Notes: generated by a model not told the origin, from the sequence alone. DNA of 64,000 nucleotides from Rheinheimera sp. D18 (GCF_004345025.1 NZ_CP037745.1:2542001-2606000); one strand, 5' to 3'; positions 16,584-27,347 are shown, counted from the stretch's first letter. A program made the numbers and translations.

Positions 16584-17617
16584 TAGTTATGCCTCTGACT
16601 TAACGGAATAACCAGTTTAACTCTGAAGATGCCTGCACTATTGCTGGCAGTAAGCTGGGCACCATTACCATAGTGCAATTGCAAACGTTGGCGAATATTG
16701 TCTAATGCAATACCGTTACCCGGCCTGTCGCTGTGTTTCGATTCAAACGGATTAACAATCACAACAGCTAACGATTGGCTGCTTTGTACTATATCAACCT
16801 GCAACGTAGCAGGGTGGGTACAGCTTTCTATACCATGTCGCACTGCATTTTCCAGCAGTGGCTGCACCGTCAGTGCAGGTATTTTAATTTGCTGTAGATT
16901 TGCAGGCTGCAGCCATTCTACCGTCATTCTATTACCCAGCCGCCATTGCTCAAGCGACAAATATTGCCTGGCCAAAGTTAATTCATCTACCAGCCAGACC
17001 TGCTCGCCGGCATGTAATGCTGCACGAAATAGAGCAGACAAATCCAGCAAGGCTTGTTCAGCCGCAGGCGGGTCAATATGGATCAGTTCTGCCACGGTAT
17101 TGAGGCTGTTAAATAAAAAATGTGGTTGAATACGAGCCTGCAAAGCCGTTAGCTCCGCTTTGCTTTGCGCTTGTAGTTGAATGCTGCGCTCGCTGTGCAT
17201 AATAAAAAATTGCATGGCAATAATAGCGACAATTAGCGCCACCATCAGATTGCTGAACAGAAAAACCGCTAACGATTGACTAAACTGACCCGGCCTATCG
17301 GTCATAGCAATAAAAGCCAGATAGCTGATTACTAAGGTTATGGTCAAAAAAATTATACAGCAGGCTAACAATATCTTAGCTGGCGACAATCTATTTAGCC
17401 CAGAACGAAGCAAACAAAACAACAAGGTAGTTAACAATGCCACCCAATGCACAAACAGACTAATTAAGCCCAGTCTTAACCACAGATCGTTATGGATACC
17501 TGGCGCAAACGCCAATACTACAGCCACTGCCTGAGCCAGCACGGCGCAACGTAATAAAAAGCGACCATGGCACAAATACGGTAGTTGTAACTCCGGCAAT
17601 CTCAACTGTATCGACAT
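16583..17617 (-). CDS. LytS/AlgZ-type sensor histidine kinase
   Basis: 344-aa integral-membrane kinase of the His_kinase (PF06580) family. About four hydrophobic segments in residues ~24-140 are followed by a short coiled linker. The H-box QARIQPHFLFNSLNTV places the phosphorylated His at 166, and the N-box LLENAVRHGIE has Asn257; a glycine-rich GNGIALDNIRQRL motif ends the ATPase domain. No separate periplasmic sensor domain is visible, as in AlgZ/FimS. It forms a two-gene unit with the AlgR-like regulator. Confidence 0.88.
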   Translation of the reverse strand: MSIQLRLPELQLPYLCHGRFLLRCAVLAQAVAVVLAFAPGIHNDLWLRLGLISLFVHWVALLTTLLFCLLRSGLNRLSPAKILLACCIIFLTITLVISYLAFIAMTDRPGQFSQSLAVFLFSNLMVALIVAIIAMQFFIMHSERSIQLQAQSKAELTALQARIQPHFLFNSLNTVAELIHIDPPAAEQALLDLSALFRAALHAGEQVWLVDELTLARQYLSLEQWRLGNRMTVEWLQPANLQQIKIPALTVQPLLENAVRHGIESCTHPATLQVDIVQSSQSLAVVIVNPFESKHSDRPGNGIALDNIRQRLQLHYGNGAQLTASNSAGIFRVKLVIPLSQRHN

Positions 17618-17679
17618 AGCTTACTCAGAATAAAATCTCTGAGGCAGTGTACACCGAGCGTGATAGAAAAGTTAAGCAT

Positions 17680-17699
17680 GGCCTGCAAGGCTGCAGGCC
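17680..17699 (-). terminator. Hairpin after ispH
   Basis: A perfect 8-bp stem (GGCCTGCA / TGCAGGCC) with a 4-nt loop, 10 bp past the ispH stop. The following T-run on the minus strand is interrupted, so termination strength is uncertain. Confidence 0.55.
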
Positions 17700-17708
17700 A
17701 GTGAGGGT

Positions 17709-18638
17709 TTACCTAAGCTCTGCAGGTATCGCAAACACCACGTTTTCTTCACGGCCGGGGTTTTCGGTTAAAGTTTTTCCGCCCCATTGCTGTAATTGTT
17801 TAACAACCTGCTGTACTAGTACTTCAGGTGCTGACGCGCCAGCGGTTACGCCGACGGCTTTTACGCCATTTAACCATGCCTGTTGAATATCATCGGCAGT
17901 ATCTATTAAATACGCCGTACACCCCATTTTGTCGGCAAGTTCGCGTAACCGGTTTGAATTACTACTGTTCTTTGCGCCAACTACTAACAGTAAATCGGCT
18001 TTACTGGCTAAATCACGCACGGCGTCTTGCCGATTTTGTGTGGCATAGCAAATATCATCTTTGCGCGGTCCTTCAATATCAGGAAAGCGTTGACGTAAGG
18101 CGTCAATGACATCAGCAGTGTCATCAACTGATAACGTGGTTTGGCTACTAAAACATAATTGCGCTGGGTTTTTAACAACAAGCGCCGCAACATCTTCTAC
18201 CGACTCAACTAAATAAATACCACCAGCAGAATTGTCGTACTGGCCCATAGTACCTTCAACTTCAGGGTGTCCGGCGTGGCCTATTAAAATACACTCGATA
18301 CCCTTGCGGCTGGCGCGCGTGACTTCCATATGCACTTTGGTTACTAGTGGGCAGGTCGCATCAAATACCTTTAAACCACGTTGCTTCGCGTTTTCACGCA
18401 CGGCTTGAGAAACACCGTGTGCGCTAAAAATAACAATGTTGCCATCCGGTACTTCATTTAGCTCATCCACAAATACCGCGCCACGGCGGCGTAGGCCATC
18501 GACTACAAATTTGTTATGTACCACTTCGTGGCGCACATAAATTGGCGGTTCATATAATTCAAGCGCACGTTCAACAATGCTAATAGCTCGGTCGACACCA
18601 GCACAAAAACCACGTGGATTGGCTAACAAAATATCCAT
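17709..18638 (-). CDS. ispH: 4-hydroxy-3-methylbut-2-enyl diphosphate reductase
   Basis: 309-aa iron-sulfur reductase of the last step of the MEP isoprenoid pathway, making IPP and DMAPP from HMBPP. The three cluster cysteines are in GFCAGVDRA (Cys12), [11 protein letters not shown] and [10 protein letters not shown]. The catalytic ETTLS-like region and the [11 protein letters not shown] substrate motif are present. It starts 3 bp after fkpB and ends the ileS-lspA-fkpB-ispH operon, the usual gammaproteobacterial order. Confidence 0.97.
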   Translation of the reverse strand: MDILLANPRGFCAGVDRAISIVERALELYEPPIYVRHEVVHNKFVVDGLRRRGAVFVDELNEVPDGNIVIFSAHGVSQAVRENAKQRGLKVFDATCPLVTKVHMEVTRASRKGIECILIGHAGHPEVEGTMGQYDNSAGGIYLVESVEDVAALVVKNPAQLCFSSQTTLSVDDTADVIDALRQRFPDIEGPRKDDICYATQNRQDAVRDLASKADLLLVVGAKNSSNSNRLRELADKMGCTAYLIDTADDIQQAWLNGVKAVGVTAGASAPEVLVQQVVKQLQQWGGKTLTENPGREENVVFAIPAELR

Positions 18639-18641
18639 AAT

Positions 18642-19079
18642 TTAGCTTACCTGTATTATTTCGACACTAAATGTCAGTGTTTGGCCCGCTAGCGGATGGT
18701 TAAAATCTATTGTGACGGATTCACCAACCACATCACGCACTAAGCCTGGGATTTCAGAACCATCTTGCATAGTAAAACCAATAATTGCGCCCACTTCTGC
18801 CGGTGCATCAGGCGAAAACTTACTACGGTCCACATAGTAAATATTATCTGGATTAGGCATACCGTAAGCGTCCTCTGGTGCCAGCGTAAAGGTTTTCTTA
18901 TCGCCAGCTTTAAGGCCAGTTAGCTGCGCTTCAAACTCAGGCGATATGCTGGTATCGCCCATTTGCACTTTAGAGGGTTTATTATGTACGCGAGTACTTT
19001 CTGCGGCGCTGCCGTCAGATAGCTTAATATCAAAGTGAAAAATTACTGTGCTATTTGCACCTATTACTGACTCATTCAT
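18642..19079 (-). CDS. fkpB: FKBP-type peptidyl-prolyl isomerase SlpA
   Basis: 145-aa cytoplasmic SlyD-like prolyl isomerase and chaperone. The FKBP fold opens with NSTVIFHFDIKLSDGS. The insert-in-flap domain follows (PEDAYGMPNPDNIYYVDRSKF), and the FKBP fold closes with IDFNHPLAGQTLTFSVEI. Unlike SlyD there is no His-rich tail. Its ATG overlaps the lspA stop by 4 bp (ATGA). Location between lspA and ispH is the conserved setting for fkpB. Confidence 0.94.
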   Translation of the reverse strand: MNESVIGANSTVIFHFDIKLSDGSAAESTRVHNKPSKVQMGDTSISPEFEAQLTGLKAGDKKTFTLAPEDAYGMPNPDNIYYVDRSKFSPDAPAEVGAIIGFTMQDGSEIPGLVRDVVGESVTIDFNHPLAGQTLTFSVEIIQVS

Positions 19080-19564
19080 TTTTTCACCTCGTTATGGCTA
19101 AAGCTGTCCCAAATTAATAATACGGCACCGATACAAATGGCCGAGTCAGCAATATTAAACGCCGGATAATGCCAATTTTGATAATGCAGGTGCAAAAAGT
19201 CGATAACGTAACCGTACAAGGTGCGATCGATCAAATTGCCAATAGCTCCGGCTAATACTAAACTCAGCGCTAAATTAAGCTTTAGCTGAGTTTTGTTATT
19301 GCGTGCTAACCACACCGCAAGCAGCACACTGATGACAACCGCTATGGCAGTAAAAAACCAGCGCTGCCAGCCACCGGCGTCACTCAAAAATGAGAATGCC
19401 GCGCCGTGGTTTCGCACATAAGTTAAGTTAAATACCGGTAGCAGTGGTATTGACTCAAATAACTGCATATTAGCAATAACAATCTGTTTAGTCAGTTGAT
19501 CTAACACTAACACCAGCAGCATTAACCACCATAAGCGCCAACCGCTGTTTTTAAATAACGTCAT
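19076..19564 (-). CDS. lspA: Lipoprotein signal peptidase II
   Basis: 162-aa membrane aspartyl protease with four transmembrane helices that cleaves signal peptides of diacylglyceryl-prolipoproteins. The catalytic Asp residues are in GNLIDRTLYGYVIDFL and FNIADSAIC. The conserved NLTYVRNHGAAFSF is also present. The start at 19564 is preferred to the in-frame ATG at 19621: it forms TAATG with the ileS stop and yields the standard length. Confidence 0.96.
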   Translation of the reverse strand: MTLFKNSGWRLWWLMLLVLVLDQLTKQIVIANMQLFESIPLLPVFNLTYVRNHGAAFSFLSDAGGWQRWFFTAIAVVISVLLAVWLARNNKTQLKLNLALSLVLAGAIGNLIDRTLYGYVIDFLHLHYQNWHYPAFNIADSAICIGAVLLIWDSFSHNEVKK

Positions 19565-22392
19565 TAAGCAAATGCTCTCATCTCGCCCACACCTTCTACG
19601 TTGGTCACGCAGCGCAAGCATAAACCTGGATGCGCCGCATTAGCACCAACATCGTGGCGATGATGCCAACAGCGCTCGCACTTATCACCTTTAGATGCAG
19701 CAACATGCACGCTTAAGCCGGCAAGTTCGGTTTTAACTGCATCACTTGGTACTGCTGCAGTGCTAACCTGTGCGGTTGAGGTAATAAGCACAAAGCGTAA
19801 TTCGTCACCTAATTTTGCCAGATCAGAGGCAAGAGCGTCTGATGCGTACAGCGTTACCTCAGCTTGTAACGATGCGCCAATTTTTTCTTCACGACGTGCA
19901 GCTTCCAATACTTTGTTTACTTCATCGCGAACTTGCAATAACTGCTGCCAAAATTCATCGCTAAATTTACCAGTGGTTAAACCCGTAAAGCCGGTATACC
20001 ATACATCAGTAAACACAAACTCGTCACGCTCACCTGGCAGTTCTTGCCAAATTTCCTGTGCGGTAAAGCTCATTATTGGTGCCATCCAGCGCACCATGGC
20101 TTGGGCAATATGGTACAGCGCGGTTTGACAAGAACGGCGGGCTAAACCATCGGTATGCGCGGTATATTGACGATCTTTAATCACATCTAAATAGAAGCTA
20201 CCCAATTCTACGGTACAGAAGTTCATCAGCTTGCCACTAACCTGATGGAACTGATAGTTGTCATAGGCATCGACAATTTCTTGCTGCAGCTTAGCGGCAC
20301 GGTTAACGCCCCATAAATCTAATTCGACCATTTGCTCAAAAGGCACTAAATCGGTTTTAGGGTTAAAACCATTTAAATTAGCTAATAAAAACCGCGCGGT
20401 ATTACGAATGCGTCGATATTTATCAGCGGCACGATTTAAAATTTCATCTGACACGGTCATTTCAGAGGTGTAATCAGTGGTGGCAACCCATAAACGTAAA
20501 ATATCGGCGCCCAGCTTGTTCATTACATCTTGCGGCGATACCACATTACCCAATGATTTAGACATTTTACGGCCATCACCATCTACAGTAAAACCGTGGG
20601 TTAATACCTGCTTATAGGGTGCTTTGTGCTTAATGCTCACGCCGGTCATTAATGACGACATAAACCAACCACGGTGCTGATCCGAGCCTTCTAAATATAA
20701 ATCGGCTTGATCAGCGCCGCCAAACTCGTCGCGTACGCCAATGACGCAAGCATGAGTTACACCAGAGTCGAACCAGACATCTAGCGTATCAGTTACTTTT
20801 ACATACTGATTAGCATCGGCGGCAATCAGTGTTTTAGCGTCTAAATCAAACCATGCTTGAATACCGTCTTTCTCAACCAGCTTGGCAACTTGTTCCATTA
20901 ACGCAGCCGTATTTGGATGCAACGCACCGGTATCTTTATCAACAAACAGCGCAATAGGTACGCCCCATGTACGCTGGCGTGAAATACACCAGTCTGGCCG
21001 ACCGGCAACCATCTTTTCAATTCGTTGCTGGCCCCAATCTGGGATCCAGCGGGTTTGCTCAATTTGCTCTAACGAGGTTTTCCGTAAACCGTGCTGATCC
21101 ATGCTAATAAACCACTGTGGCGTAGCACGGAAAATAATCGGTGTTTTATGGCGCCAGCAATGCGGGTAGCTGTGTTTGTAGGCTTTATGTAGCAACAAAG
21201 CACCGGCTTCTTTTAGCGCGTCAACTACGCTGTCATTGGCCTTAAAGACATGCTGACCCGCAAATAACGGTGTATCGGGTAAATAAACGCCGTTGGCACC
21301 CACTGGGTTGGCAACTTCTAAGTTATATAGTTTGCCAACAATAAAGTCTTCTTGACCATGGCCCGGCGCAGTATGTACGCAACCAGTACCCGACTCCGTT
21401 GTTACGTGCTCGCCCATAATAAGTGGCACATTAAAATCATATAACGGGTGTTTAACTTGCACCAGTTCAAGCGCAGCGCCTTTGGCAAAACCTAATGCAT
21501 GATAGTGTTCTATGCCAGCACGAGCCATTACGTCATTGACAAGATCGGTAGCAATAATTAACCGCTCAGCACCATTTGGTCCCTGCTCAATTTGCACTAA
21601 GCTGTAATCTAACTTGGCATTTAACGCCACCGCTCGGTTGGCGGGAATAGTCCACGGCGTGGTAGTCCAAATAACGACCGATACCTTACCTTGGCCACGC
21701 TTATCTGCGGGATGATCAAAACGATCAACTGCGGTTTCATCAACTAAGGCAAAACGCACATCAATAGCCGGAGATACCTTATCTTGATATTCGACTTCAG
21801 CTTCCGCTAATGCCGAGCCGCAATCGGTACACCAATGCACCGGTTTAAAGCCCTGCTGTAAGTGACCATTGCTGATAATTTTAGCTAATGAACGAATGAT
21901 ATTGGCTTCAAAATCGAAGTCCATAGTGCGGTATGGGTTTTGCCAGTCGCCCAGTACACCTAAGCGAATAAAGTCGGTGCGCTGTGCATCGATTTGCGTT
22001 GCCGCATATTCGCGGCATTTTTGTCTAAATTCGGCAGCGGTAAGTTTAACGCCGGGTTTACCGTATTTTTTCTCTACCACCAACTCGATAGGCAGGCCGT
22101 GACAATCCCAACCTGGCACATAGGGCGCATCAAAATCAGACAAGGTTTTAGCTTTAACAATAATATCTTTCAATATTTTGTTAACAGCATGCCCAATGTG
22201 AATATTGCCGTTAGCGTACGGTGGGCCGTCGTGCAAAATAAAGCTTTTTTTGCCTTTTTTTGCTGCACGAATTTTGCCGTATAAGTCTGCTTCGGTCCAT
22301 TTAGCCAGCATTTGTGGTTCACGCTGCGCCAGATTGGCGCGCATCGCAAAAGCCGTTTCTGGCAAATTCAGGGTATGCTTGTAGTCGCTCAT
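19564..22392 (-). CDS. ileS: Isoleucyl-tRNA synthetase
   Basis: 942-aa class Ia synthetase. HIGH motif (NGNIHIGHA) at residues 65-68, KMSKS at about 604-608 ([10 protein letters not shown]), the CP1 editing domain between them ([12 protein letters not shown], the threonine-rich editing site), and a C-terminal zinc site CERCWHH...CLRCV. It is full length for the bacterial eukaryote-unlike type. It overlaps ribF by 4 bp upstream and lspA by 1 bp downstream. Confidence 0.98.
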   Translation of the reverse strand: MSDYKHTLNLPETAFAMRANLAQREPQMLAKWTEADLYGKIRAAKKGKKSFILHDGPPYANGNIHIGHAVNKILKDIIVKAKTLSDFDAPYVPGWDCHGLPIELVVEKKYGKPGVKLTAAEFRQKCREYAATQIDAQRTDFIRLGVLGDWQNPYRTMDFDFEANIIRSLAKIISNGHLQQGFKPVHWCTDCGSALAEAEVEYQDKVSPAIDVRFALVDETAVDRFDHPADKRGQGKVSVVIWTTTPWTIPANRAVALNAKLDYSLVQIEQGPNGAERLIIATDLVNDVMARAGIEHYHALGFAKGAALELVQVKHPLYDFNVPLIMGEHVTTESGTGCVHTAPGHGQEDFIVGKLYNLEVANPVGANGVYLPDTPLFAGQHVFKANDSVVDALKEAGALLLHKAYKHSYPHCWRHKTPIIFRATPQWFISMDQHGLRKTSLEQIEQTRWIPDWGQQRIEKMVAGRPDWCISRQRTWGVPIALFVDKDTGALHPNTAALMEQVAKLVEKDGIQAWFDLDAKTLIAADANQYVKVTDTLDVWFDSGVTHACVIGVRDEFGGADQADLYLEGSDQHRGWFMSSLMTGVSIKHKAPYKQVLTHGFTVDGDGRKMSKSLGNVVSPQDVMNKLGADILRLWVATTDYTSEMTVSDEILNRAADKYRRIRNTARFLLANLNGFNPKTDLVPFEQMVELDLWGVNRAAKLQQEIVDAYDNYQFHQVSGKLMNFCTVELGSFYLDVIKDRQYTAHTDGLARRSCQTALYHIAQAMVRWMAPIMSFTAQEIWQELPGERDEFVFTDVWYTGFTGLTTGKFSDEFWQQLLQVRDEVNKVLEAARREEKIGASLQAEVTLYASDALASDLAKLGDELRFVLITSTAQVSTAAVPSDAVKTELAGLSVHVAASKGDKCERCWHHRHDVGANAAHPGLCLRCVTNVEGVGEMRAFA

Positions 22393-23363
22393 CCGTTTGG
22401 TTCCGTCTTATCAGTAGTTGCGTGCGCTTGTAATAAAGCGTTACGCTGAAAAAATACTTTTGCTGCAGTTACATCCGCAGCAATTTGTTGTTGTAACGCA
22501 GCTAGCCCATCAAAACGTTGCTCACTTCGCAGCTTATGCTGCAACACAACTTCAATCTGACTACCATATAAATCGCCTTTAAAATCAAAAAGATGCGCCT
22601 CAAGTTGCTGCCGCTGTCCTTGTACAGTCGGGCGATTACCTATATTTGCTACGCCATGAAACTGCCCAAACACGGTGCTGGCCGTTATGGCGTAAACACC
22701 AGCAACGGGCAACTTACGCCGGTATAAAAATACATTGGCGGTGGGGAATCCTAAATCACGGCCCAGTTTACGGCCATGGCGCACTCGCCCCGTTAAAGCA
22801 AAAGGCCGCCCCAACATGTCAGCAGCCAACTGTAGCTGATCTTCTGCTAAGGCTTGACGCACTAAGGTGCTGCTAATTCGCCGCTCACCTAGTATCAGGC
22901 TAGACGTACTATACAAGCCAAACTGATGTTGCTGTGCCGCTTGCGCCAACATGTCGAAGCTGCCACTACGGTTTTTACCGAAATGAAAATCATCACCAAC
23001 AATTAAATGTGCTACGCCTAACTGATCCAATAATAGCTTCTGTATAAACTGCTGAGGCTGCTGCGCGGCAAACTCAGCGGTAAAATTAACACACAACAGG
23101 CGATCAATACCCAGCTGAGCTAATGCCGTATACTTTTCTCTAAACCGAGTTAAGCGCGCCGGTGCGGCTAATCCAGCAAACAACTCAAGTGGTTGCGGCT
23201 CAAATAGCATAACGCACGACGGTAATTGCTGTTGCTTAGCAATAGCAATTACCTTAGCTAACACCGCTTGATGGCCTAAATGTACACCATCAAAATTACC
23301 GATGGTAAGCACACAACCACGATGTTGCGCCTGAATATTATGTAAGCCGCGTATAAACTCCAT
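22389..23363 (-). CDS. ribF: Bifunctional riboflavin kinase/FAD synthetase
   Basis: 324 aa. N-terminal FMN adenylyltransferase domain with [10 protein letters not shown] at ~22-31 and [12 protein letters not shown]-terminal flavokinase domain from ~180 with [19 protein letters not shown] and a GVYAI strand. It makes FMN and then FAD from riboflavin. It stands in the classical murJ-ribF-ileS-lspA order; the murJ stop lies 50 bp upstream. Confidence 0.97.
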   Translation of the reverse strand: MEFIRGLHNIQAQHRGCVLTIGNFDGVHLGHQAVLAKVIAIAKQQQLPSCVMLFEPQPLELFAGLAAPARLTRFREKYTALAQLGIDRLLCVNFTAEFAAQQPQQFIQKLLLDQLGVAHLIVGDDFHFGKNRSGSFDMLAQAAQQHQFGLYSTSSLILGERRISSTLVRQALAEDQLQLAADMLGRPFALTGRVRHGRKLGRDLGFPTANVFLYRRKLPVAGVYAITASTVFGQFHGVANIGNRPTVQGQRQQLEAHLFDFKGDLYGSQIEVVLQHKLRSEQRFDGLAALQQQIAADVTAAKVFFQRNALLQAHATTDKTEPNG

Positions 23364-23413
23364 GCCTGCCGTTTCTAACTGCTGATTATAAACAGTGCAT
23401 TATACCCATTTAA

Positions 23414-24988
23414 TCAATTGCTTTCAGCAATTGAATTGGCGCTAAAATCACGCAGTCTCACACCCATTAGCATCAATAAAGCAAAATACGCCAACACGGC
23501 CAGCACACACAACGCTGATAACCGCCATATTTGTGCATTGAAGCTCAATTTAAGCCATTGGGCTAAATTTGGGGTTTGCCAATACAGTAACGCTGCCATA
23601 ATGCCGCTGGCGCACAGCAGTTTTGCTAAAAATAGCAATGTTGCTTTAGATAATTGGTACACACCAGCCACTTTTAAACCGCGATATAATAACAACGCAT
23701 TTAAACTTGCAGACAATGCAGTGGCTAAGGCCAAACCAACATAGCTTAGAAATGGCGCAAGCATTAGGTTCATTACCATATTGGCTAACATGGCAATAAT
23801 ACCAATACGTACTGGCGTTTTTATATCTTGCCGCGCATAAAAACCGGGTGCTAACACTTTAATTAGCATGTAACTAAGCAAGCCGGTACTGTAAGCAACT
23901 AAGCTATACGACACCATCATTACGTCATGTTGCGTAAACTCGCCACGCATAAACAACAAGGCAATAATCGGTTTGGCTAAAATCATTAACCCTGCCATTG
24001 CCGGAATGCCAAACAGCGAGACAAAACGCAGCGACCAATCTAGCGTCTGACTAAAGCGCAGTGCGTTATCACTAGCATGGTGCCGAGATAAGTTAGGTAA
24101 TATTACCGTTGCAATAGCAATACCAAACAAACCTAGCGGAAACTCAATTAGACGATCTGAGTAGTACAACCAACTAACCGCACCGGTCAGTAAGAAAGAA
24201 GCGATTACCGTATCCAATAACAAATTAATTTGGCTAACCGACACGCCAAATAACGCAGGCAGCATTAATTTGCGAATTTTCACCACATTTTCGTCGCGCC
24301 AGCCCCAACGTGGCATTTGCAACAAACCAGCTTTGGCTAAAAAAGGTAGCTGAAACAGTAACTGTACGACACCGCCAATAAATACCCCCCAAGCTAACGC
24401 TAAGGCCGGCTCATCTAAAAGCGGTGCCATATAAACTGCACAAGCAATCATCACGATATTTAAAAATACTGGGGTAAATGCGGCAACGGCAAAGCGATTA
24501 TAAATATTAAGCACTGCGCCAGACAGCGCAACGAGGCTAATAAACCATAAATAAGGAAAAGTGATTTTCAGCATTACGCTAGCAAGCTCAAACTTATGGG
24601 CGTCTGGGCCATCGTTTAACCATTCAACAAACCAGCCCATACCAAACAACATTGCTACTAATGGCGATGCGATAACACCAAACAATGTCACTAAGGTAAC
24701 AACCACACCCAAGCTACCGGTTACTTTTGCCACTAATAAACGCACCGCATCATCGCCGTGCTTTGCTTTAACTTCCGCTAATACAGGAACAAACGCTTGA
24801 GAAAATGCACCTTCAGCAAATAGGCGGCGTAAAAAATTGGGGATACGATTAGCAAAAAAGAATACATCCGCGGCTGCGCCTGCACCAATAAAGTTGGCCA
24901 CCACCACATCACGAACTAAGCCTAATACACGCGAAATCAATGTCATAAAGCTGACAATAAGACCTGATTTTAATAGCTTTGCCGACAC
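23414..24988 (-). CDS. murJ: Lipid II flippase MurJ
   Basis: 524-aa MOP-superfamily membrane protein with about 14 hydrophobic segments that flips lipid II across the inner membrane. The N-terminal family sequence SRVLGLVRDVVVANFIGAG contains the essential Arg residues, and RRLFAEGAFSQAFVPV is a MurJ signature. It lies upstream of ribF and divergent from rpsT, the order found in E. coli relatives. Confidence 0.96.
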   Translation of the reverse strand: MSAKLLKSGLIVSFMTLISRVLGLVRDVVVANFIGAGAAADVFFFANRIPNFLRRLFAEGAFSQAFVPVLAEVKAKHGDDAVRLLVAKVTGSLGVVVTLVTLFGVIASPLVAMLFGMGWFVEWLNDGPDAHKFELASVMLKITFPYLWFISLVALSGAVLNIYNRFAVAAFTPVFLNIVMIACAVYMAPLLDEPALALAWGVFIGGVVQLLFQLPFLAKAGLLQMPRWGWRDENVVKIRKLMLPALFGVSVSQINLLLDTVIASFLLTGAVSWLYYSDRLIEFPLGLFGIAIATVILPNLSRHHASDNALRFSQTLDWSLRFVSLFGIPAMAGLMILAKPIIALLFMRGEFTQHDVMMVSYSLVAYSTGLLSYMLIKVLAPGFYARQDIKTPVRIGIIAMLANMVMNLMLAPFLSYVGLALATALSASLNALLLYRGLKVAGVYQLSKATLLFLAKLLCASGIMAALLYWQTPNLAQWLKLSFNAQIWRLSALCVLAVLAYFALLMLMGVRLRDFSANSIAESN

Positions 24989-25089
24989 TTTTACGTCCTT
25001 ATTTTAACCCGCGACTATTCTGCACGTTTATTGCCGTGAATTACCAGTAAAAATCACGATTAAAATCGGTGTTTTTTCTGTGAAAGCAT

Positions 25090-25118
25090 TTGACAACGGC
25101 ACATTAAATAGGCATATT
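25090..25118 (+). promoter_or_regulatory. Promoter of rpsT
   Basis: A perfect -35 TTGACA at 25090-25095, a 17-bp spacer and CATATT at 25113-25118, with a TATTAT overlapping just after. It fits a strong sigma-70 promoter 45 bp before the rpsT start. Confidence 0.75.
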
Positions 25119-25163
25119 ATGCGGCCTTTAATAGGTCCAGTTTAGTTTTTTAGGAGTGTCACC

Positions 25164-25433
25164 TTGGCTAACATTAAGTCTGCTAAGAAGCGCGCAATTC
25201 AATCAGAAAAACGTCGTCAGCAAAACGCCAGTCTACGTTCAATGATGCGTACTTTCATTAAGAAAACCAACGCAGCGGTATTAACTGCTGACGTAACTGC
25301 TTCAACTGAAGCGTTTAAGAAAATGGTGCCTGTTCTGGATCGTATGGCCGCAAAGGGCTTGATCCACAAGAACAAAGCAGCACGTCATAAGTCACGTTTA
25401 AATGCACATGTTAAAGCATTAAGCGCCGCTTAA
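25164..25433 (+). CDS. rpsT: 30S ribosomal protein S20
   Basis: 89-aa S20, highly basic and helical ([35 protein letters not shown]). It binds 16S rRNA early in 30S assembly. The start codon is TTG at 25164 with TAGGAG upstream; there is no nearby in-frame ATG. E. coli rpsT also uses UUG, which matters for its translational autoregulation, so the same control is likely here. It ends in a strong terminator. Confidence 0.97.
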   Translation: MANIKSAKKRAIQSEKRRQQNASLRSMMRTFIKKTNAAVLTADVTASTEAFKKMVPVLDRMAAKGLIHKNKAARHKSRLNAHVKALSAA

Positions 25434-25446
25434 GACACAGTTTCAA

Positions 25447-25477
25447 CAAAAAAGCCGGTTAATACCGGCTTTTTTGT
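25447..25477 (+). terminator. Rho-independent terminator after rpsT
   Basis: AAAGCCGGT and ACCGGCTTT arms around a short TAAT loop, with A-tract before and six T after; usable in both directions, thus also for the convergent ArsR-type gene. Confidence 0.9.
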
Positions 25478-25498
25478 TGCTGTTATTCTAGGTTGGAG

Positions 25499-25804
25499 CT
25501 ATTTCATATCCTCTGCACAATAGAGTTTATGCAGTAAGCCAATTAACGCCTCGGCTTCGTTACTATTAATACTGTAGTACACTGTTTGTGCAGCTTTACG
25601 TGTTTTTACTAATTTATGCTTACGCAGTAATGCTAAATGTTGCGACAACGCTGACTGACTAAGCTCTAGTTTTTCGTTCATCTCACCTACTGATAATTCT
25701 TTTTCCAATAAATGACAAAGAATCAGTAAGCGTCGCTCATTAGACACGGCTTTTAGTAACTTTACCGCTTTTGCGGAATTTTTTAGCATATTTTGTAAAT
25801 TCAT
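25499..25804 (-). CDS. ArsR-family winged-helix transcriptional regulator
   Basis: 101-aa ArsR/SmtB-type repressor. The start at 25804 has AGGTG just upstream; an in-frame TTG at 25822 has no ribosome-binding site. The winged helix is clear: LLKAVSNERRLLILCHLL, then the recognition helix SQSALSQHLALLRKHKLVKTRK and wing VYYSIN. The family ELCVC-type metal site is not present (the matching region reads CHLLEKELSV), so it is closer to BigR/SqrR-like members. The only downstream cysteine is near the C-terminus. The ligand and target are unknown. It is divergent from the M28 peptidase gene. Confidence 0.82.
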   Translation of the reverse strand: MNLQNMLKNSAKAVKLLKAVSNERRLLILCHLLEKELSVGEMNEKLELSQSALSQHLALLRKHKLVKTRKAAQTVYYSINSNEAEALIGLLHKLYCAEDMK

Positions 25805-26014
25805 TACACCTAGCCCTGTCAATTGGAAGGTTTAATATTACCGAGTTACAGCATTAGTCACAACATTTTGCGATCAGCTATGCCTATATTCATTCGTTTA
25901 GGCAATAAAATCACTCCGTCCGAAAAATACACATTTCTACCGACCTACGCTGTAACGTCTAACTAAAAAAGTGCTAAAGTCGTAAACACTAATAACATCA
26001 GGATAATATCAATA

Positions 26015-27346
26015 ATGAAATGGTGGCTAACTACAATAGGTGCAGCGCTAAGTTTAAATATCGCCGCAAAAGATTTTACGCTAGATGACACGCTCGCGTT
26101 TCAAATCACAGAATCGTTAACGGTAGAAGTCGGCCCACGCCTTGCTGGCAGTGAAGCCGATGCCCGCGCTGTCGTTTGGGCAGAGCAAAAATTTAAACAA
26201 CTGGGATTTGATAAAGTTTGGTCCGAGCCTTTTACTATGCAGTATTGGCAGCGTGGCCAAGCTAGCCTTAACGTTGGCGAGCCTTTTCGTCAGAATTTAG
26301 TTGTTACCGCTTTAGGTGGTTCTATCGCGACGCCTTTTGACGGTATTAACGCGCAAGTGGTTATGTTCGATAGTTTAGATCAGCTAAAACAAGCCAGCCC
26401 TGGCGAAGTAAAAGACAAAATTGTGTTTATTAATAAAAGTATGGGCAAAGATAAACTGGGCAGTTTTTACGGTGACGTAGTGGGTGCGCGTAGCCAAGGT
26501 GCTGTTGAAGCAGCTAAGTTAGGTGCAAAAGCCATTATTATTCGCTCAGTGGGCACCAGCATTAACCGTTTTGCTCATACCGGCATTATGCGTTACAGCG
26601 ATGATGTAGCTCGTATTCCTGCTGCGGCTATTTCCGTGCCAGATGCTATGCAACTATCTCGTATGCTGAGCCATCAACCTGAGCTTAGCTTACAATTACA
26701 AATGCAAAATAAACTACCTGGTGACGTTACTAGCCACAACGTAATAGCGGAAATTACTGGTAGCAAGTACCCGAATGAAATTGTGCTAATTAGTGCTCAC
26801 TTAGATTCTTGGGATGAAGGTACAGGCGCATTAGACGATGGCGCTGGTGTAGGCCTTGTAATGGCAACTGCAGCATTATTAAAGCAGCAAGGCCGCCCAG
26901 AACGCACGGTACGTGTCGTGTTGTTTGGCAATGAAGAAGGTGGCTTGGTCGGTGCACGTGCTTATGCGGCAAAACATACTGCTAATTTAAAAAATCATGT
27001 ATTTGCTTCTGAATCAGACTTCGGTGCTGGCCGTATTTGGCGGTTAGACACAGGTTTCGGTGAAAAATCACAATCGTTTGCCAAAACTCTACAACAAAAG
27101 CTAGCGAGCTTCGGTATCGAAATGGGCACTAATACCGCATCAGGAGGCCCAGATGTATCTATACTGCGTGCTCAAGGTGTGCCTGTAGTTAGCTTGCAGC
27201 AAGATGGTACAGACTATTTTGATTATCACCACACGCCTAATGACACCCTAGACAAAGTTGACCCTGAGTCGCTAAAGCAAAACTTAAAAGTGTGGTTATT
27301 AACTACTGCAACTATTGCCAATAGCCGCGTTGATTTAAGAAAATAA
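26015..27346 (+). CDS. Secreted M28-family zinc metallopeptidase
   Basis: 443 aa, related to carboxypeptidase Q/glutamate carboxypeptidase-like aminopeptidases. Signal peptide ~1-18 (LSLNIAAKD). A protease-associated (PA) region lies around 110-240. The M28 zinc ligands are visible: His262 in SAHLDSW, Asp274 in LDDGAG, catalytic Glu307-Glu308 in NEEGG, an Asp in ESDFGA and a late His in DYHHTPND. Predicted to be periplasmic or exported and to cleave peptides. Its stop is one base from the convergent membrane gene stop. Confidence 0.9.
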   Translation: MKWWLTTIGAALSLNIAAKDFTLDDTLAFQITESLTVEVGPRLAGSEADARAVVWAEQKFKQLGFDKVWSEPFTMQYWQRGQASLNVGEPFRQNLVVTALGGSIATPFDGINAQVVMFDSLDQLKQASPGEVKDKIVFINKSMGKDKLGSFYGDVVGARSQGAVEAAKLGAKAIIIRSVGTSINRFAHTGIMRYSDDVARIPAAAISVPDAMQLSRMLSHQPELSLQLQMQNKLPGDVTSHNVIAEITGSKYPNEIVLISAHLDSWDEGTGALDDGAGVGLVMATAALLKQQGRPERTVRVVLFGNEEGGLVGARAYAAKHTANLKNHVFASESDFGAGRIWRLDTGFGEKSQSFAKTLQQKLASFGIEMGTNTASGGPDVSILRAQGVPVVSLQQDGTDYFDYHHTPNDTLDKVDPESLKQNLKVWLLTTATIANSRVDLRK

Positions 27347-27347
27347 G

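Noticed and set aside
25845-25956. GTTACAGC / GCTGTAAC inverted pair between the ArsR-type and M28 genes
   Set aside because: The arms are 8 bp and 97 bp apart, which can occur by chance; no operator geometry is evident.
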